Shown here piece after piece: positions 9,854 to 22,877 of a stretch of 64,000 nt of DNA. Below the pieces are notes generated by a model. That model was not told the origin of the DNA and did not search any database. It worked only from the letters and a program-made list of their open reading frames with translations. Made by a program: the position numbers and the translations under genes. The DNA is taken from contig NZ_AP028070.1 of NCBI RefSeq assembly GCF_030297175.1, positions 620,001 through 684,000 of the forward strand, given 5' to 3'. The number at the start of each line of letters is the position of its first letter. Position 1 is the stretch's first letter. The stretch is from Marinobacter sp. LA51 (GTDB lineage Bacteria; Pseudomonadota; Gammaproteobacteria; Pseudomonadales; Oleiphilaceae).

Positions 9854-11248
9854 TTATTCGTCCGATGCTAGTGCAAGTTGCTGAAAGTTTTCACGAAAGC
9901 CATTGAACTGCGCCAGCCGCTGCTCAGTATAGCGCTTGAACCGCGCCATTTCTGAGGCAGGCACAGGCTTGGCGTCCGGCAGCTTGACGGTGCGGGAGTT
10001 GCGCGGCGATCCGTTCAGGCGGAATTCGTAGTGCAGGTGCGGGCCCGTGACCATGCCGGACGAGCCTACGTAGCCGATGGTTTCGCCCTGCTTCACCCGA
10101 GCGCCATTCTTGATGCCTTTGCCCAGGCGGCTCATGTGTGCGTACAGGGTAGTGATGTTGTCGCCGTGCTGCAGGATGACGGTGCGGCCGTAGCCTCCCT
10201 TCCAGCCGGAAAAGCGAACTCGGCCAGCACCTGCGGCCTTGATCGGTGTGCCTGTTGGCGCGCCGTAGTCGGTGCCTTCATGCGGCCGGACGACATCCAG
10301 TACCGGGTGGCGGCGCTGCAGGTTAAAGGCAGAGGACACCCGGGCGTTGATCGGAGTTCTCAGGAACGCCTTGCGCATGCTCTTGCCGTTCGGGGCGTAG
10401 TAGTCGCTGTCACCGTTGCTGTCGGTGTAGAGCAGGGCGGTGTTGTCTTCGCCACGGTTCACAAACCGCGCCGACAGTATGCGGCCGGTGTCGAATTTCT
10501 TACCGTCGAGATACAGCTCTTCATAAACCACTTCGAATTGATCGCCCTTGCGGACATCGTAAACGAAGTCGATTTCCCAGCCGAAAATGCCGGCCAGTTC
10601 CATGGTCAGGCGGTCGTTCAGGCCGGCTTCACGAGCGGACAAGTAAAGGGAGCCATCAATGGTGCCGGATGCAAACGCCGGGCGTGCCTCCGGTTCCCGC
10701 ATAACGGTCTGGCCGGCAAAGCCTTCTTCCCCTTTTTCGATTTTCAGGGATTCCAGCAGACTGCGTTGCAGTTCAACGGCCGCCAGATCGCCCGCTTCAT
10801 CGGTGGCAAATCGGATGGTCTCGCCAGCGTACAGGCGCTGAAGTTTGTCTGCTTCGCCTTCGCCGTGGATAACCGACAGCATGATGCCATCGTTAAAGCC
10901 GGCTTTCTTGAATAAGGAAGACAGTGTGTCGCCTGATTTGATCTTGTAGGTCTGCCAGTCGAGCGCGGGCTCAGCGGCAGGTACCGGTTCGGTCACTGTG
11001 GCTTGTTGCTCGGTATCCGCAACTGGAGCCTGTTCTTCAACCACTACCTCGGCCGGCGCTTCGGGCGCAGACTCTCCAGCAGTGCCATTATCAGACACCG
11101 TTCCCTGCTCGAGATCCAGCGCATAGGACATACGCTTGGCTTCAACCTGGGCGCTCGGGCTCATTAAAATGGCGGCAGTCACTACAACGGTGGCAGCGGC
11201 GGCAATGGTAAGGTGTGTTTTGGGAAACATATTCAGCACGTATCGCAC
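9854..11248 (-). CDS. M23 family murein DD-endopeptidase with OapA/LysM-like domain
   Basis: 464 aa from ATG 11248; ATG 11230 (MFPKTHLTIAAAATVV) is an alternative start. An N-terminal membrane anchor (TIAAAATVVVTAAILM) precedes an acidic Ala/Glu/Pro-rich linker (about 50-95). A LysM/OapA-like module follows (YKIKSGDTLSSLFKKAGF), then a second dimer-type domain (DRLTMELAGIFGWEIDFVYDVRKGDQF). The C-terminal peptidase has HEGTDYGAPTGTPIKAAGAG and GPHLHYEFRLNG, supplying the zinc ligands HxxxD and HxH. The order is that of MepM/YebA, which cuts peptidoglycan cross-links in the periplasm to allow wall growth. A TATACT at 11308-11303 is a possible -10. Confidence 0.94.
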   Translation of the reverse strand: MRYVLNMFPKTHLTIAAAATVVVTAAILMSPSAQVEAKRMSYALDLEQGTVSDNGTAGESAPEAPAEVVVEEQAPVADTEQQATVTEPVPAAEPALDWQTYKIKSGDTLSSLFKKAGFNDGIMLSVIHGEGEADKLQRLYAGETIRFATDEAGDLAAVELQRSLLESLKIEKGEEGFAGQTVMREPEARPAFASGTIDGSLYLSAREAGLNDRLTMELAGIFGWEIDFVYDVRKGDQFEVVYEELYLDGKKFDTGRILSARFVNRGEDNTALLYTDSNGDSDYYAPNGKSMRKAFLRTPINARVSSAFNLQRRHPVLDVVRPHEGTDYGAPTGTPIKAAGAGRVRFSGWKGGYGRTVILQHGDNITTLYAHMSRLGKGIKNGARVKQGETIGYVGSSGMVTGPHLHYEFRLNGSPRNSRTVKLPDAKPVPASEMARFKRYTEQRLAQFNGFRENFQQLALASDE

Positions 11249-11396
11249 CCGTTTTAATCGGTATTCCGGTAGGTTGAACTACCTAATTAAAGCTGTTGTT
11301 CAAGTATAGACAAACAGATTACCGTATAAAATGCATGCGGGACAGCGTGGAACATTACGGTTACTGCTCCATCCTCCGGATTTCTTCGGGTGGCAT

Positions 11397-11405
11397 TGCT
11401 ATAAT
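11397..11405 (+). promoter_or_regulatory. Extended -10 promoter element upstream of tyrS
   Basis: TGC directly before TATAAT (11400-11405) makes an extended -10, followed by a GC-rich discriminator. No good -35 is visible at 16-18 bases. It would leave a leader of about 130 bases before tyrS, in which I see no clear regulatory structure. The rest of the gap 11249-11396 holds only the peptidase promoter region. Confidence 0.5.
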
Positions 11406-11544
11406 ATGCCGCCCTGCCCAGCCAGAGCTGCTCAAAAACTAGGCAAATCTACTGTAGCAGGAGTGCAGGTAACTCACAGATTTCTTTTGTAGAGGTCTGT
11501 AACTGTCAGAATCCATCTAGGTAAAAACTGGGGACGTGTTGTTC

Positions 11545-12747
11545 ATGGCATCTATTGATGAGGCGTTGGCCGTAATCAAGCGCGGCGTTGACGAGCTTAT
11601 TCCGGAAGAAGGGCTGATTGAGAAGTTAAAGGAAGGTCGCCCGCTTCGAATCAAGGCAGGTTTCGACCCCACCGCCCCGGATCTGCATCTTGGGCACACT
11701 GTCCTAATTAATAAGCTAAGGCAGTTCCAGGATCTCGGTCATGAGGTCATGTTCCTTATTGGGGATTTCACCGGGATGATCGGCGACCCCACGGGTAAAA
11801 GTGCAACGCGCCCCCCTTTAACAGAAGAGCAGGTTGCCCAGAACGCCATCAGCTATAAAGAGCAGGTGTTCAAGATTCTTGATCCGGCCAAGACCCGAGT
11901 CATGTTCAACTCCGAGTGGATGAGCAAGATGGGTGCGGCGGACATGATCAAGCTGGCGGGCCAATATACGGTGGCGCGGATGTTGGAGCGTGATGATTTT
12001 ACCAAGCGCTACCGTGCTGAGCAGTCCATCGCGATCCATGAGTTTCTGTACCCCCTGGTACAGGGTTACGACTCGGTGGCCATGGAAGCTGACGTTGAGT
12101 TGGGCGGTACCGATCAGAAGTTCAACCTGTTGATGGGGCGGATTCTGCAGAAAGCCTATGGCCAGACGCCGCAGGCCATTCTCACCATGCCAATCCTGGA
12201 GGGGCTGGATGGTGTCCAGAAGATGTCCAAGTCGTTGGGCAACTATGTAGGTGTGAACGATTCCCCCGGCGAGATGTACACCAAACTGTTGTCCATGCCG
12301 GACGATCTGCTGTGGCGTTACTTTGAGTTGCTGAGCTTTCGGCCGCTGGCGGAAGTAGATGAGTTCCGCAAGGCTGTAGAAGGTGGTGCCAATCCCCAGG
12401 ACTATAAAAAGCTGCTGGCGGAAGAGATCATTACTCGCTTCCACAATAAGGAGGCGGCCGAGTCTGCGCACAAGTCTGCGGGTAACCGGGTGGCGCTGGG
12501 TGCGATTCCCGATAACGTACCGACAGTAGAGGTGTCACTGGACGGGCAGCCGGAAATTCCGATGGCCTCGGTTCTGCGTTTGGCGGGTCTGGTGAAGAAC
12601 GGTGCGGCAGCTCGAGATGTTCTGGGGCGTGGCGCGGTCTTTGTTGACGGCGACCAGTTTGAGGGCGATCGCCTCTTTAAAGAGGGTGATGACTGTGTGG
12701 TACAGGCCGGAAAGAAGAAGATTGCCCGGGTAGTGATCACTGCGTGA
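11545..12747 (+). CDS. tyrS: Tyrosyl-tRNA synthetase
   Basis: Class I aminoacyl-tRNA synthetase, 400 aa, of the longer TyrZ-like clade rather than the E. coli TyrS type. The ATP-binding HIGH motif appears as HLGH (48-51) inside [17 protein letters not shown], and KMSKS is at 226-230. [13 protein letters not shown] is the tyrosine/ATP region, and an S4 RNA-binding domain closes the protein ([22 protein letters not shown]). ATG 11545 is chosen over GTG 11536 and TTG 11539 because it matches family N-termini. It directly precedes the rRNA operon, as I recall for tyrZ in P. aeruginosa. Confidence 0.96.
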   Translation: MASIDEALAVIKRGVDELIPEEGLIEKLKEGRPLRIKAGFDPTAPDLHLGHTVLINKLRQFQDLGHEVMFLIGDFTGMIGDPTGKSATRPPLTEEQVAQNAISYKEQVFKILDPAKTRVMFNSEWMSKMGAADMIKLAGQYTVARMLERDDFTKRYRAEQSIAIHEFLYPLVQGYDSVAMEADVELGGTDQKFNLLMGRILQKAYGQTPQAILTMPILEGLDGVQKMSKSLGNYVGVNDSPGEMYTKLLSMPDDLLWRYFELLSFRPLAEVDEFRKAVEGGANPQDYKKLLAEEIITRFHNKEAAESAHKSAGNRVALGAIPDNVPTVEVSLDGQPEIPMASVLRLAGLVKNGAAARDVLGRGAVFVDGDQFEGDRLFKEGDDCVVQAGKKKIARVVITA

Positions 12748-12755
12748 TCGATTTA

Positions 12756-12786
12756 CGGCGATTTTGAGTTTTTTTCAGAATCGCCG
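12756..12786 (+). terminator. Inverted repeat after tyrS, abutting rRNA promoter P1
   Basis: CGGCGATTTTGA (12756-12767), a T-rich loop, TCAGAATCGCCG (12775-12786): a 12-bp stem with one G-U pair. It ends exactly where the P1 -35 TTGACA begins (12787). It has no trailing T tract on the plus strand, so it is an atypical terminator. It may separate tyrS from rRNA transcription or act in P1 control. Confidence 0.5.
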
Positions 12787-12814
12787 TTGACACCTCAGAG
12801 CAGGTCTGTAGAAT
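12787..12814 (+). promoter_or_regulatory. rRNA promoter P1
   Basis: TTGACA (12787-12792), 16 bases, TAGAAT (12809-12814), then a GC-rich GCGC discriminator typical of stringently controlled rRNA promoters. It is the most upstream of three tandem copies. Confidence 0.85.
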
Positions 12815-12918
12815 GCGCATCTCTTCTGAGGGACAAGCCACTGACACAGCGGCTACCGAGGAAGGCAACCGCTTGAAAATGTTGAAGAAATTGAGTTTCA
12901 AAATTCTTCAGAAAGCGG

Positions 12919-12946
12919 TTGACAGAGGCTCGATTCGCTGTAGAAT
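12919..12946 (+). promoter_or_regulatory. rRNA promoter P2
   Basis: TTGACA (12919-12924), 16 bases, TAGAAT (12941-12946) and GCGCCTCTC after it. An A/T-rich stretch just upstream (12875-12910) looks like an UP element for the alpha C-terminal domain. Confidence 0.88.
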
Positions 12947-13021
12947 GCGCCTCTCGAAACAAGCAGTAAGCCGGTTGATTTTCGGCGCTTTCCGGAGACG
13001 GAAAACATTGAAAATAAACGG

Positions 13022-13049
13022 TTGACAAGGCGGCGACACGATGTAGAAT
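13022..13049 (+). promoter_or_regulatory. rRNA promoter P3
   Basis: TTGACA (13022-13027), 16 bases, TAGAAT (13044-13049), followed by ACGCCACC. The A-rich GAAAATAAA before it is UP-like. It is closest to 16S; transcripts would carry a leader of about 160 bases. Confidence 0.88.
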
Positions 13050-13061
13050 ACGCCACCTTGA

Positions 13062-13091
13062 TTGAGCAGCAGCTCAACCGCTCTTTAAAAA
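13062..13091 (+). promoter_or_regulatory. boxB-boxA antitermination signals in rRNA leader
   Basis: The hairpin TTGAGC-AGCA-GCTCAA (13062-13077) is followed at once by GCTCTTTAA (13080-13088), matching boxA. This is the recognition site for NusB/S10 and the rRNA antitermination complex. A second hairpin, TATTTCG-GATA-CGAAATA, lies at 13127-13144. Confidence 0.8.
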
Positions 13092-13114
13092 ATTGACCAA
13101 GTAATTCGTGTGGG
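13091..13114 (+). other. 5' arm of 16S precursor processing stem
   Basis: The core CCAAGTAATTCGTGTG (13097-13112) is perfectly complementary to CACACGAATTACTTGG downstream of 16S. Pairing extends to 13091 with G-U pairs. It brackets the whole 16S gene, as RNase III processing stems do. Confidence 0.85.
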
Positions 13115-13218
13115 CGCTGGCCGAGGTATTTCGGATACGAAATATCAGGACAGTGACTCGTCGAAATTGAGTTTTGTCTTGAGCAAGAATAGAGAATCTT
13201 CGGATTCTTGTATGATTT

Positions 13219-14758
<1,540 letters not shown>

Positions 14759-14784
14759 AACGAAGCCGAATGCTTCGGTCAGAG

Positions 14785-14808
14785 TCCACACGAATTACTT
14801 GGTTGATT
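14785..14808 (+). other. 3' arm of 16S precursor processing stem
   Basis: It pairs with 13091-13114 across the 16S gene; the core is CACACGAATTACTTGG. It lies 27 bases past the mature 3' end. Confidence 0.85.
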
Positions 14809-14847
14809 AATAAAGAGAGCAGATGGGTCTATCAGGCCCGTACCATT

Positions 14848-14924
<77 letters not shown>

Positions 14925-14955
14925 AAATTGCTCAACTCCTGGAGTTGGACAATTT
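14925..14955 (+). other. Strong hairpin between the spacer tRNAs
   Basis: AAATTG..CAACTCC-T-GGAGTTG..CAATTT (14925-14955) folds into one long stem joining the two tRNA genes. It is probably a processing site. Confidence 0.6.
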
Positions 14956-14969
14956 GAGGTAGCTTAAAT

Positions 14970-15045
14970 GGGGCTATAGCTCAGCTGGGAGAGCGCCTGC
15001 CTTGCACGCAGGAGGTCGGCAGTTCGATCCTGCCTAGCTCCACCA
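14970..15045 (+). tRNA. tRNA-Ala (TGC)
   Basis: 76 nt with encoded CCA. Acceptor GGGGCTA pairs TAGCTCC, the discriminator is A, and the anticodon is TGC in CTTGCACG. It is the second spacer tRNA. Confidence 0.97.
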
Positions 15046-15131
15046 ATATTTACTGACTAACTTCGGTTAGCAGTGTCCAGAAACAAGCATTTCGGTTTAA
15101 TGACATCGGTTGTTAAGCGAAGTTCTTCTTT

Positions 15132-15162
15132 CTGATCACTGGGTCAGATTTGCTCTTTAACA
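15132..15162 (+). promoter_or_regulatory. Spacer boxB-boxA before 23S
   Basis: A CTGA...TCAG hairpin (15132-15147) precedes TGCTCTTTAACA (15151-15162), the full boxA consensus. This repeats the leader signal so the antitermination complex can reload before 23S. The rest of the spacer up to 15347 holds no gene. Confidence 0.8.
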
Positions 15163-15166
15163 AATT

Positions 15167-15178
15167 GGACGAGAAAGA
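15167..15178 (+). other. Outer 23S precursor stem, 5' arm
   Basis: GGACGAGAAAGA is the exact complement of TCTTTCTCGTCC at 18309-18320, downstream of 23S. The two arms enclose the 23S transcript. Confidence 0.7.
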
Positions 15179-15347
15179 ACACGAGTACGATTCTCTCATT
15201 ATCTCCGAGAGGACGTATTCAAGTGATAGCGATTTCAAGCGTTATCCGGTGTTGTCGTTGAAGTGGTTGTGATATCGCTTCAAGGAACTGTCTCGAAATA
15301 ACCTCTTTATCAGGCTTGCCTGGTAACGAGCGTTGCTTCGTTCACAG

Positions 15348-15364
15348 TTGTCTTGGGGTTATAT

Positions 15365-15372
<8 letters not shown>
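15348..15372 (+). other. Inner 23S terminal stem, 5' arm
   Basis: TTGTCTTGGGG...AGTCAAGC (15348-15372) is complementary, with one bulge, to 18250-18275. This joins both 23S ends in the standard terminal helix cut by RNase III. Confidence 0.8.
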
Positions 15373-18259
<2,887 letters not shown>

Positions 18260-18339
18260 ATAACACCCAAGACAATTGCGGATAACGCAACGAAATCAAC
18301 ATCACATCTCTTTCTCGTCCCCCCAGTGATCAACCGTTT

Positions 18340-18458
18340 TGTCTGACGACCATAGCGGCTTGGAACCACCTGATCCCATCCCGAACTCAGAAGTGAAACA
18401 AGCCTGCGCCGATGGTAGTGTGGCACTTGCCCATGTGAGAGTAGGTCATCGTCAGACT
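18340..18458 (+). rRNA. rrf: 5S ribosomal RNA
   Basis: About 119 nt. The ends TGTCTGACGA and TCGTCAGAC pair. The conserved core CCGAACTCAGAAGTGAAAC and the GATGGTAGTGTGG stretch are present. It is the last gene of the operon, with no distal tRNA. Confidence 0.96.
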
Positions 18459-18468
18459 CTTAATACCG

Positions 18469-18501
18469 AAAACCCCAGCTTCCTCGAGGCTGGGGTTTTT
18501 T
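18469..18501 (+). terminator. rRNA operon terminator
   Basis: AAAACCCCAGC (18469-18479), a 9-base loop, GCTGGGGTTTTTT (18489-18501): a perfect 11-bp stem and T run just after 5S. Confidence 0.95.
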
Positions 18502-18622
18502 ATTGCCTGAACGAAAGGCCCGGAAGGGTGCTTTCCCGCAAAAAATGGCGGGCAACTTTGTCTTTTGTGTTCGCCTGGTGTTTAATCCGGCGTTACTCAT
18601 TCTTCAAGCTGGATACTGCCTC

Positions 18623-19588
18623 ATGAAATCCAAAGCCTTAATCAACCTGCTGAGCGACGGTGACGTCCACTCTGGCGAATTCCTGGCCGCTCAGCTCGGC
18701 GTAAGCAGGACCGCAGTTTGGAAGCAAGTCCGGCGGGCGATGGACGAAGGGGTAAAGATTGAGACCATTCGTGGTCGGGGTTACCAGTTGCTGTCCTCGG
18801 TAGACCTGCTCGATCGCGATGCCATCCTGGCCGACGTTGATAACGGCTATCGCTCCGCTCTGTCACTGGTGGTATTGGATGAAGTCGATTCCACCAACGC
18901 TGAAGTTTTGCGGCAAGTGGCCGATGGCGCTTCCGGTGTGCCGGTGGCTATTGCGGATTGCCAGACCGCTGGTCGGGGTCGTCGTGGCCGGGTTTGGAGC
19001 AGTCCGCGCGGTCAGAATCTATATCTGAGTATTGGGCTGACTTTTCATGGCGGTTTCTCGGTGCTGGATGGCTTGAGCCTGGTGCTGGGAGTGGCTGTGG
19101 CCAACGCCCTGGAAACCCTGGGGGCTTCGGATATTGGTCTGAAGTGGCCCAATGACATCTTCCTTCCCAGTGGCAAGCTGGGCGGCATTCTGATCGAGTT
19201 GCAGGGGGAGTTGCAGGAAGGGGTGGTTCAGGTGATTGCCGGAATTGGCATCAATGTGCACATGGCTGAAGCTGAGGAAGTGGATCAACCCTGGAGCAGT
19301 CTGGGAAATGCCAGTCCGGGCATCGATTGGTCGAGGAACGCCATTGCCGGCAACATCATCACCGCCGTACTTGATGCTGCTCATCAGTTCTCTGAAAATG
19401 GCTTTCGCGATTTTCATGGGCCCTGGCAGCGTCGGGATATCTTTGCGGGTATGCCGCTGGAGGCGCGTAATGGCGAGCTTCACGGTAAAGGCGAAGGTAT
19501 CGACGAGGCCGGTAATTACCTCCTGCACACAGAGGAAGGCATAGTGCCAGTGAGGGCGGGCGAAATCAGTTTAAGGGTTGTCCAATGA
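18623..19588 (+). CDS. birA: Bifunctional biotin-[acetyl-CoA-carboxylase] ligase / biotin repressor
   Basis: 321 aa from ATG 18623. The N-terminal winged helix-turn-helix (about 5-60; EFLAAQLGVSRTAVWKQVRR) indicates the repressor form that binds the bio operator as biotinyl-AMP complex. The ligase core has TAGRGRRGRVWSSPRG (117 region, ATP/biotin loop), LKWPNDIFLPSGKLGGILIE (catalytic Lys), and GIGINVHM. A C-terminal SH3-like domain follows. The frame is open further upstream from 18503, but that part overlaps the rRNA terminator. The stop overlaps the coaX start by 4 bases (ATGA). Confidence 0.96.
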   Translation: MKSKALINLLSDGDVHSGEFLAAQLGVSRTAVWKQVRRAMDEGVKIETIRGRGYQLLSSVDLLDRDAILADVDNGYRSALSLVVLDEVDSTNAEVLRQVADGASGVPVAIADCQTAGRGRRGRVWSSPRGQNLYLSIGLTFHGGFSVLDGLSLVLGVAVANALETLGASDIGLKWPNDIFLPSGKLGGILIELQGELQEGVVQVIAGIGINVHMAEAEEVDQPWSSLGNASPGIDWSRNAIAGNIITAVLDAAHQFSENGFRDFHGPWQRRDIFAGMPLEARNGELHGKGEGIDEAGNYLLHTEEGIVPVRAGEISLRVVQ

Positions 19589-20319
19589 AGTTGTTGGTTG
19601 ATGCCGGCAATTCGAGACTGAAGTGGCGCCTGGCTCAGGGCGTGCAGGTTATCGCCGAGGGAGTGGGTCGGCTGGACGATGCCGATCCCATGCCCGGGTT
19701 GGAAGCAAGCTCGGCCGAGATTGCTGCAGTTGCGGTTTCTACCGTGGCCGCGGAAGACAAGCGCCTGGCCTTGCAGGCTTTCCTGGAGCGCCAAACGAAA
19801 GCACCGGTTCGGTTTTATTGGTCCGAGCCGGAACGTGGTGACCTGGTAAACGCCTATACCGATTATCTGAAAATGGGCGCCGACCGCTGGCACGCCATGT
19901 ACGGTGCCTGGGCCCACTATCGCCAGGGCGTGGCTGTGGTGGACGCCGGTAGTGCTGTGACGGTGGATTATGTTGATGGCTCGGGCCGACACCTTGGCGG
20001 CTTTATCCTCCCGGGTTTGCAGATGATGCTTCGGAGCCTGAAGAATGACGCCGCCCGAATCGGTTTCGATCCGGACCAGGTGCTGGAGACCAGTCCCGGG
20101 CATTCCACTGGTGAGTGTGTGAACCACGGCTTGGCCTGGTTGTCGACAGGGATGGTGGAGCGGGTGCACGCCGATGTCCGAAAATTTGGCCTGGAGCGTA
20201 TTCTGGTCACCGGTGGCGACGCCGATCGGCTTCTGGGGTTGGGATTGTCGGCTGAGATACGGCCGCAGCTGGTATTAGACGGATTAGCGCTGATTGATTC
20301 CGAGGATCATGCGCAATGA
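19585..20319 (+). CDS. coaX: Type III pantothenate kinase
   Basis: The first step of coenzyme A synthesis, in the ATP-hungry, CoA-insensitive type III family (ASKHA fold). 244 aa, opening with LLVDAGNSRLKWRL (phosphate-1 motif). GADRWHAMYGAW, VVDAGSAVTVDYVDG (catalytic Asp region), GGFILPGLQMMLRSL and LVTGGDA follow, all matching CoaX. ATGA overlaps with birA upstream and the SPOR-like gene downstream imply a translationally coupled trio. Confidence 0.95.
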   Translation: MKLLVDAGNSRLKWRLAQGVQVIAEGVGRLDDADPMPGLEASSAEIAAVAVSTVAAEDKRLALQAFLERQTKAPVRFYWSEPERGDLVNAYTDYLKMGADRWHAMYGAWAHYRQGVAVVDAGSAVTVDYVDGSGRHLGGFILPGLQMMLRSLKNDAARIGFDPDQVLETSPGHSTGECVNHGLAWLSTGMVERVHADVRKFGLERILVTGGDADRLLGLGLSAEIRPQLVLDGLALIDSEDHAQ

Positions 20320-21050
20320 AATGGTTTATCTTTCTCCTCCTGCTCCTCAATGTCGGCCTCTGGTATGGCGCCGGAGCGTTTCAAAGCCCTGAACGATCAA
20401 AGGTGATCGCCAGCGGCAACCTTCCGAGAGTGGCCAGTCTCAAAGCCGAAGAGTCCGTTGAGTCGGTTGCTTCAAGGGGAGCCCCGGTCGACCAGTCTTT
20501 CTCGAAGGCTGAGGCTCAAAAGGTCTCGGGTATTGGTGGGTCTGATGAGTCTTCCGCGGAGTTTTCCGAGCAGGGGGCGGACATGTCAGCGCTGGTGTGT
20601 GGTCGCCTGGGACTGATCCCTTCACTCGGCGCGGCCAAGGCATTAGTTGCTGGCCAGCCGATGGCAGGGGAGGTTGGTTTGGGCTGGCAGGAGGTGACCC
20701 GGGAATTGCCTTCGTTTCATTGGGTAATCATTCCCCCGCAGCCGCCAGCGGTGGCATTGAAACAGTTCCGGGATATTCAACGTCAGGGCATCGATTCGTA
20801 CCTGGTGACCGAGGGTGAGAACCGAAATGCCATTTCTTTGGGCCTGTTTGAGTCTCGTGAGGCTGCAATATCCGTGCTCGAAGAAAAAAAACGCCAGAAT
20901 CTTAACGCAGTACTGGCCAACTTCCCCCGAAATCAGATAAGCTACGCGCTCGTTTTTAAGGCTGAGCCGGATCTTGTAAAAGATGTGGTGCAGGCGGTAA
21001 AAACGGATTACGGAGCGGATTTCGATTTCGTCGAAATCAACCCCTGCTAG
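20316..21050 (+). CDS. SPOR-like domain membrane protein
   Basis: 244 aa. An N-terminal hydrophobic segment (WFIFLLLLLNVGLWYGAGAF) anchors it, and a Ser/Glu-rich linker follows. The second half carries a SPOR-like pattern (IDSYLVTEGENRNAISLGLF, then SREAAISVLEEKK and LNAVLANFPR). SPOR domains bind denuded peptidoglycan at division sites. The order coaX then SPOR protein is one I recall from Pseudomonas relatives. It overlaps coaX by 4 bases and ends 61 bases before the first tRNA. The specific role is unknown; the domain call is by eye. Confidence 0.8.
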   Translation: MKWFIFLLLLLNVGLWYGAGAFQSPERSKVIASGNLPRVASLKAEESVESVASRGAPVDQSFSKAEAQKVSGIGGSDESSAEFSEQGADMSALVCGRLGLIPSLGAAKALVAGQPMAGEVGLGWQEVTRELPSFHWVIIPPQPPAVALKQFRDIQRQGIDSYLVTEGENRNAISLGLFESREAAISVLEEKKRQNLNAVLANFPRNQISYALVFKAEPDLVKDVVQAVKTDYGADFDFVEINPC

Positions 21051-21054
21051 GGTG

Positions 21055-21083
21055 TTGCAACGCTCTAAAAAAATCCGTAGTAT
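21055..21083 (+). promoter_or_regulatory. Promoter of tRNA-tuf-secE region
   Basis: TTGCAA (21055-21060), 17 bases, TAGTAT (21078-21083), then a GC-rich ACCGCCC discriminator typical of stable-RNA promoters. The first tRNA begins 29 bases later. Confidence 0.6.
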
Positions 21084-21111
21084 ACCGCCCTCGCTGACGA
21101 GGCGAATGTGA

Positions 21112-21187
21112 GCTGGCGTAGCTCAGTTGGTAGAGCAGCTGACTTGTAATCAGCAGGTCGGGGGTTCGATTCCGTCCGCCAGCTCCA
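21112..21187 (+). tRNA. tRNA-Thr (TGT)
   Basis: 76 nt with encoded CCA. Acceptor GCTGGCG pairs CGCCAGC, the discriminator is T, and the anticodon is TGT (CTTGTAA loop). Confidence 0.97.
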
Positions 21188-21223
21188 CTTTTTTTGACGG
21201 TGTCGCGATAGCGATACCGACTC

Positions 21224-21308
21224 GGAGGGGTTCCCGAGTGGCCAAAGGGATCAGACTGTAAATCTGACGGCATCGCCTTCGCAGGTTCGAATCCTGCCCC
21301 CTCCACCA
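21224..21308 (+). tRNA. tRNA-Tyr (GTA)
   Basis: 85 nt class II tRNA with a long variable arm and encoded CCA. Acceptor GGAGGGG pairs CCCCTCC, and the anticodon is GTA in CTGTAAA. Confidence 0.97.
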
Positions 21309-21318
21309 CTAATTGCTC

Positions 21319-21393
<75 letters not shown>

Positions 21394-21408
21394 ATTTGGT
21401 TTTGCAAT

Positions 21409-21484
21409 GCTCATGTAGCTCAGTTGGTAGAGCACACCCTTGGTAAGGGTGAGGTCGGCGGTTCAAATCCGCCCATGAGCTCCA
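21409..21484 (+). tRNA. tRNA-Thr (GGT)
   Basis: 76 nt with CCA. Acceptor GCTCATG pairs CATGAGC, and the anticodon is GGT in TTGGTAA. It is the last of four tRNAs before tuf, the conserved thr-tyr-gly-thr-tufB order. Confidence 0.97.
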
Positions 21485-21535
21485 TCATTAATCCGGTCAA
21501 CGTTACGATCCAGGTTGATTAGGGAGATTGGTCGA

Positions 21536-22732
21536 ATGTCTAAAGAAAAGTTTGATCGCAGTAAGCCGCACTTGAACGTTGGCACCATTGGTCACGTTGA
21601 CCATGGTAAGACCACACTGACCGCCGCTCTGACTCGTGTATGTCACGAAGTTTGGGGTACAGGTTCTGCGAGTGCATTCGATCAGATCGATAACGCTCCG
21701 GAAGAGAAAGCGCGTGGTATCACCATCGCCACTTCTCACGTTGAGTACGACTCCCCGACTCGTCACTACGCACACGTAGATTGCCCGGGCCACGCTGACT
21801 ATGTGAAGAACATGATCACTGGTGCGGCGCAGATGGACGGCGCGATCCTGGTTTGCTCCGCAGCTGACGGCCCCATGCCGCAGACTCGTGAGCACATCCT
21901 GCTGTCTCGTCAGGTTGGCGTTCCGTTCATCGTTGTGTTCCTGAACAAGGCGGACATGGTCGATGACGAGGAGCTGCTCGAGCTGGTTGAGATGGAAGTT
22001 CGTGATCTGCTGAGCCAGTACGACTTCCCGGGCGACGACACTCCGATCGTTACCGGTTCCGCGCTGATGGCGCTGGAAGGTAAGGACGACAACGAGATGG
22101 GTACTACCGCTGTTAAGAAGCTGGTAGAAGCCCTGGACGAGTACATCCCTGAGCCAGAGCGCGCTATCGATCAGCCGTTCCTGATGCCGATCGAGGACGT
22201 ATTCTCCATCTCTGGTCGTGGTACCGTTGTGACCGGTCGTGTTGAGCGTGGCGTTATCAAGGTTGGTGAAGAGATCGAGATTGTTGGTATCAAAGATACC
22301 GTCAAGACGACTTGCACCGGCGTTGAGATGTTCCGCAAGCTGCTGGACGAAGGCCGTGCTGGTGAGAACGTTGGTGTTCTGCTGCGTGGTACCAAGCGTG
22401 ACGACGTTGAGCGTGGTCAGGTTCTGTGTAAGCCGGGCTCAATCAAGCCGCACACCAAGTTCGAGTGCGAAGTATACGTATTGAGCAAAGATGAAGGCGG
22501 TCGTCATACTCCGTTCTTCAAGGGCTACCGTCCTCAGTTCTACTTCCGTACTACCGACGTAACTGGTTCCTGTGAACTGCCGGAAGGCGTGGAAATGGTT
22601 ATGCCGGGTGACAACGTGAAGATGAGCGTTACCCTGATCGCTCCGATCGCCATGGAAGATGGCCTGCGCTTCGCGATTCGCGAAGGTGGTCGTACCGTTG
22701 GTGCCGGCGTGGTCGCCAAGATTATCGAGTAA
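21536..22732 (+). CDS. tuf: Elongation factor Tu, copy 1
   Basis: A GTPase that brings aminoacyl-tRNA to the ribosomal A site; 398 aa. ATG 21536 gives the family start [15 protein letters not shown]1 is GHVDHGKT (about 19-26), G3 [11 protein letters not shown] and G4 NKAD, followed by beta-barrel domains 2 and 3. It lies between tRNA-Thr and tRNA-Trp, the ancestral tufB position. Apart from the start codon it encodes the same protein as the copy at 38112-39308, with only scattered silent differences. Confidence 0.98.
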   Translation: MSKEKFDRSKPHLNVGTIGHVDHGKTTLTAALTRVCHEVWGTGSASAFDQIDNAPEEKARGITIATSHVEYDSPTRHYAHVDCPGHADYVKNMITGAAQMDGAILVCSAADGPMPQTREHILLSRQVGVPFIVVFLNKADMVDDEELLELVEMEVRDLLSQYDFPGDDTPIVTGSALMALEGKDDNEMGTTAVKKLVEALDEYIPEPERAIDQPFLMPIEDVFSISGRGTVVTGRVERGVIKVGEEIEIVGIKDTVKTTCTGVEMFRKLLDEGRAGENVGVLLRGTKRDDVERGQVLCKPGSIKPHTKFECEVYVLSKDEGGRHTPFFKGYRPQFYFRTTDVTGSCELPEGVEMVMPGDNVKMSVTLIAPIAMEDGLRFAIREGGRTVGAGVVAKIIE

Positions 22733-22768
22733 TAGACTCGAAGAAAGTGCACTGTGTAGTTTCGGTGC

Positions 22769-22844
<76 letters not shown>

Positions 22845-22877
22845 TTTTTTAACATCCGGATACATAAGTTGATTCCT

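Noticed and set aside
11412..11544. A T-box or other riboswitch before tyrS
   Set aside because: No T-box core sequence or terminator/antiterminator pair is visible, and T-boxes are not expected in this group.
18503..18622. Longer N-terminus for BirA
   Set aside because: The extra 40 codons overlap the tail of the rRNA terminator and have no similarity to BirA; ATG 18623 fits the family.
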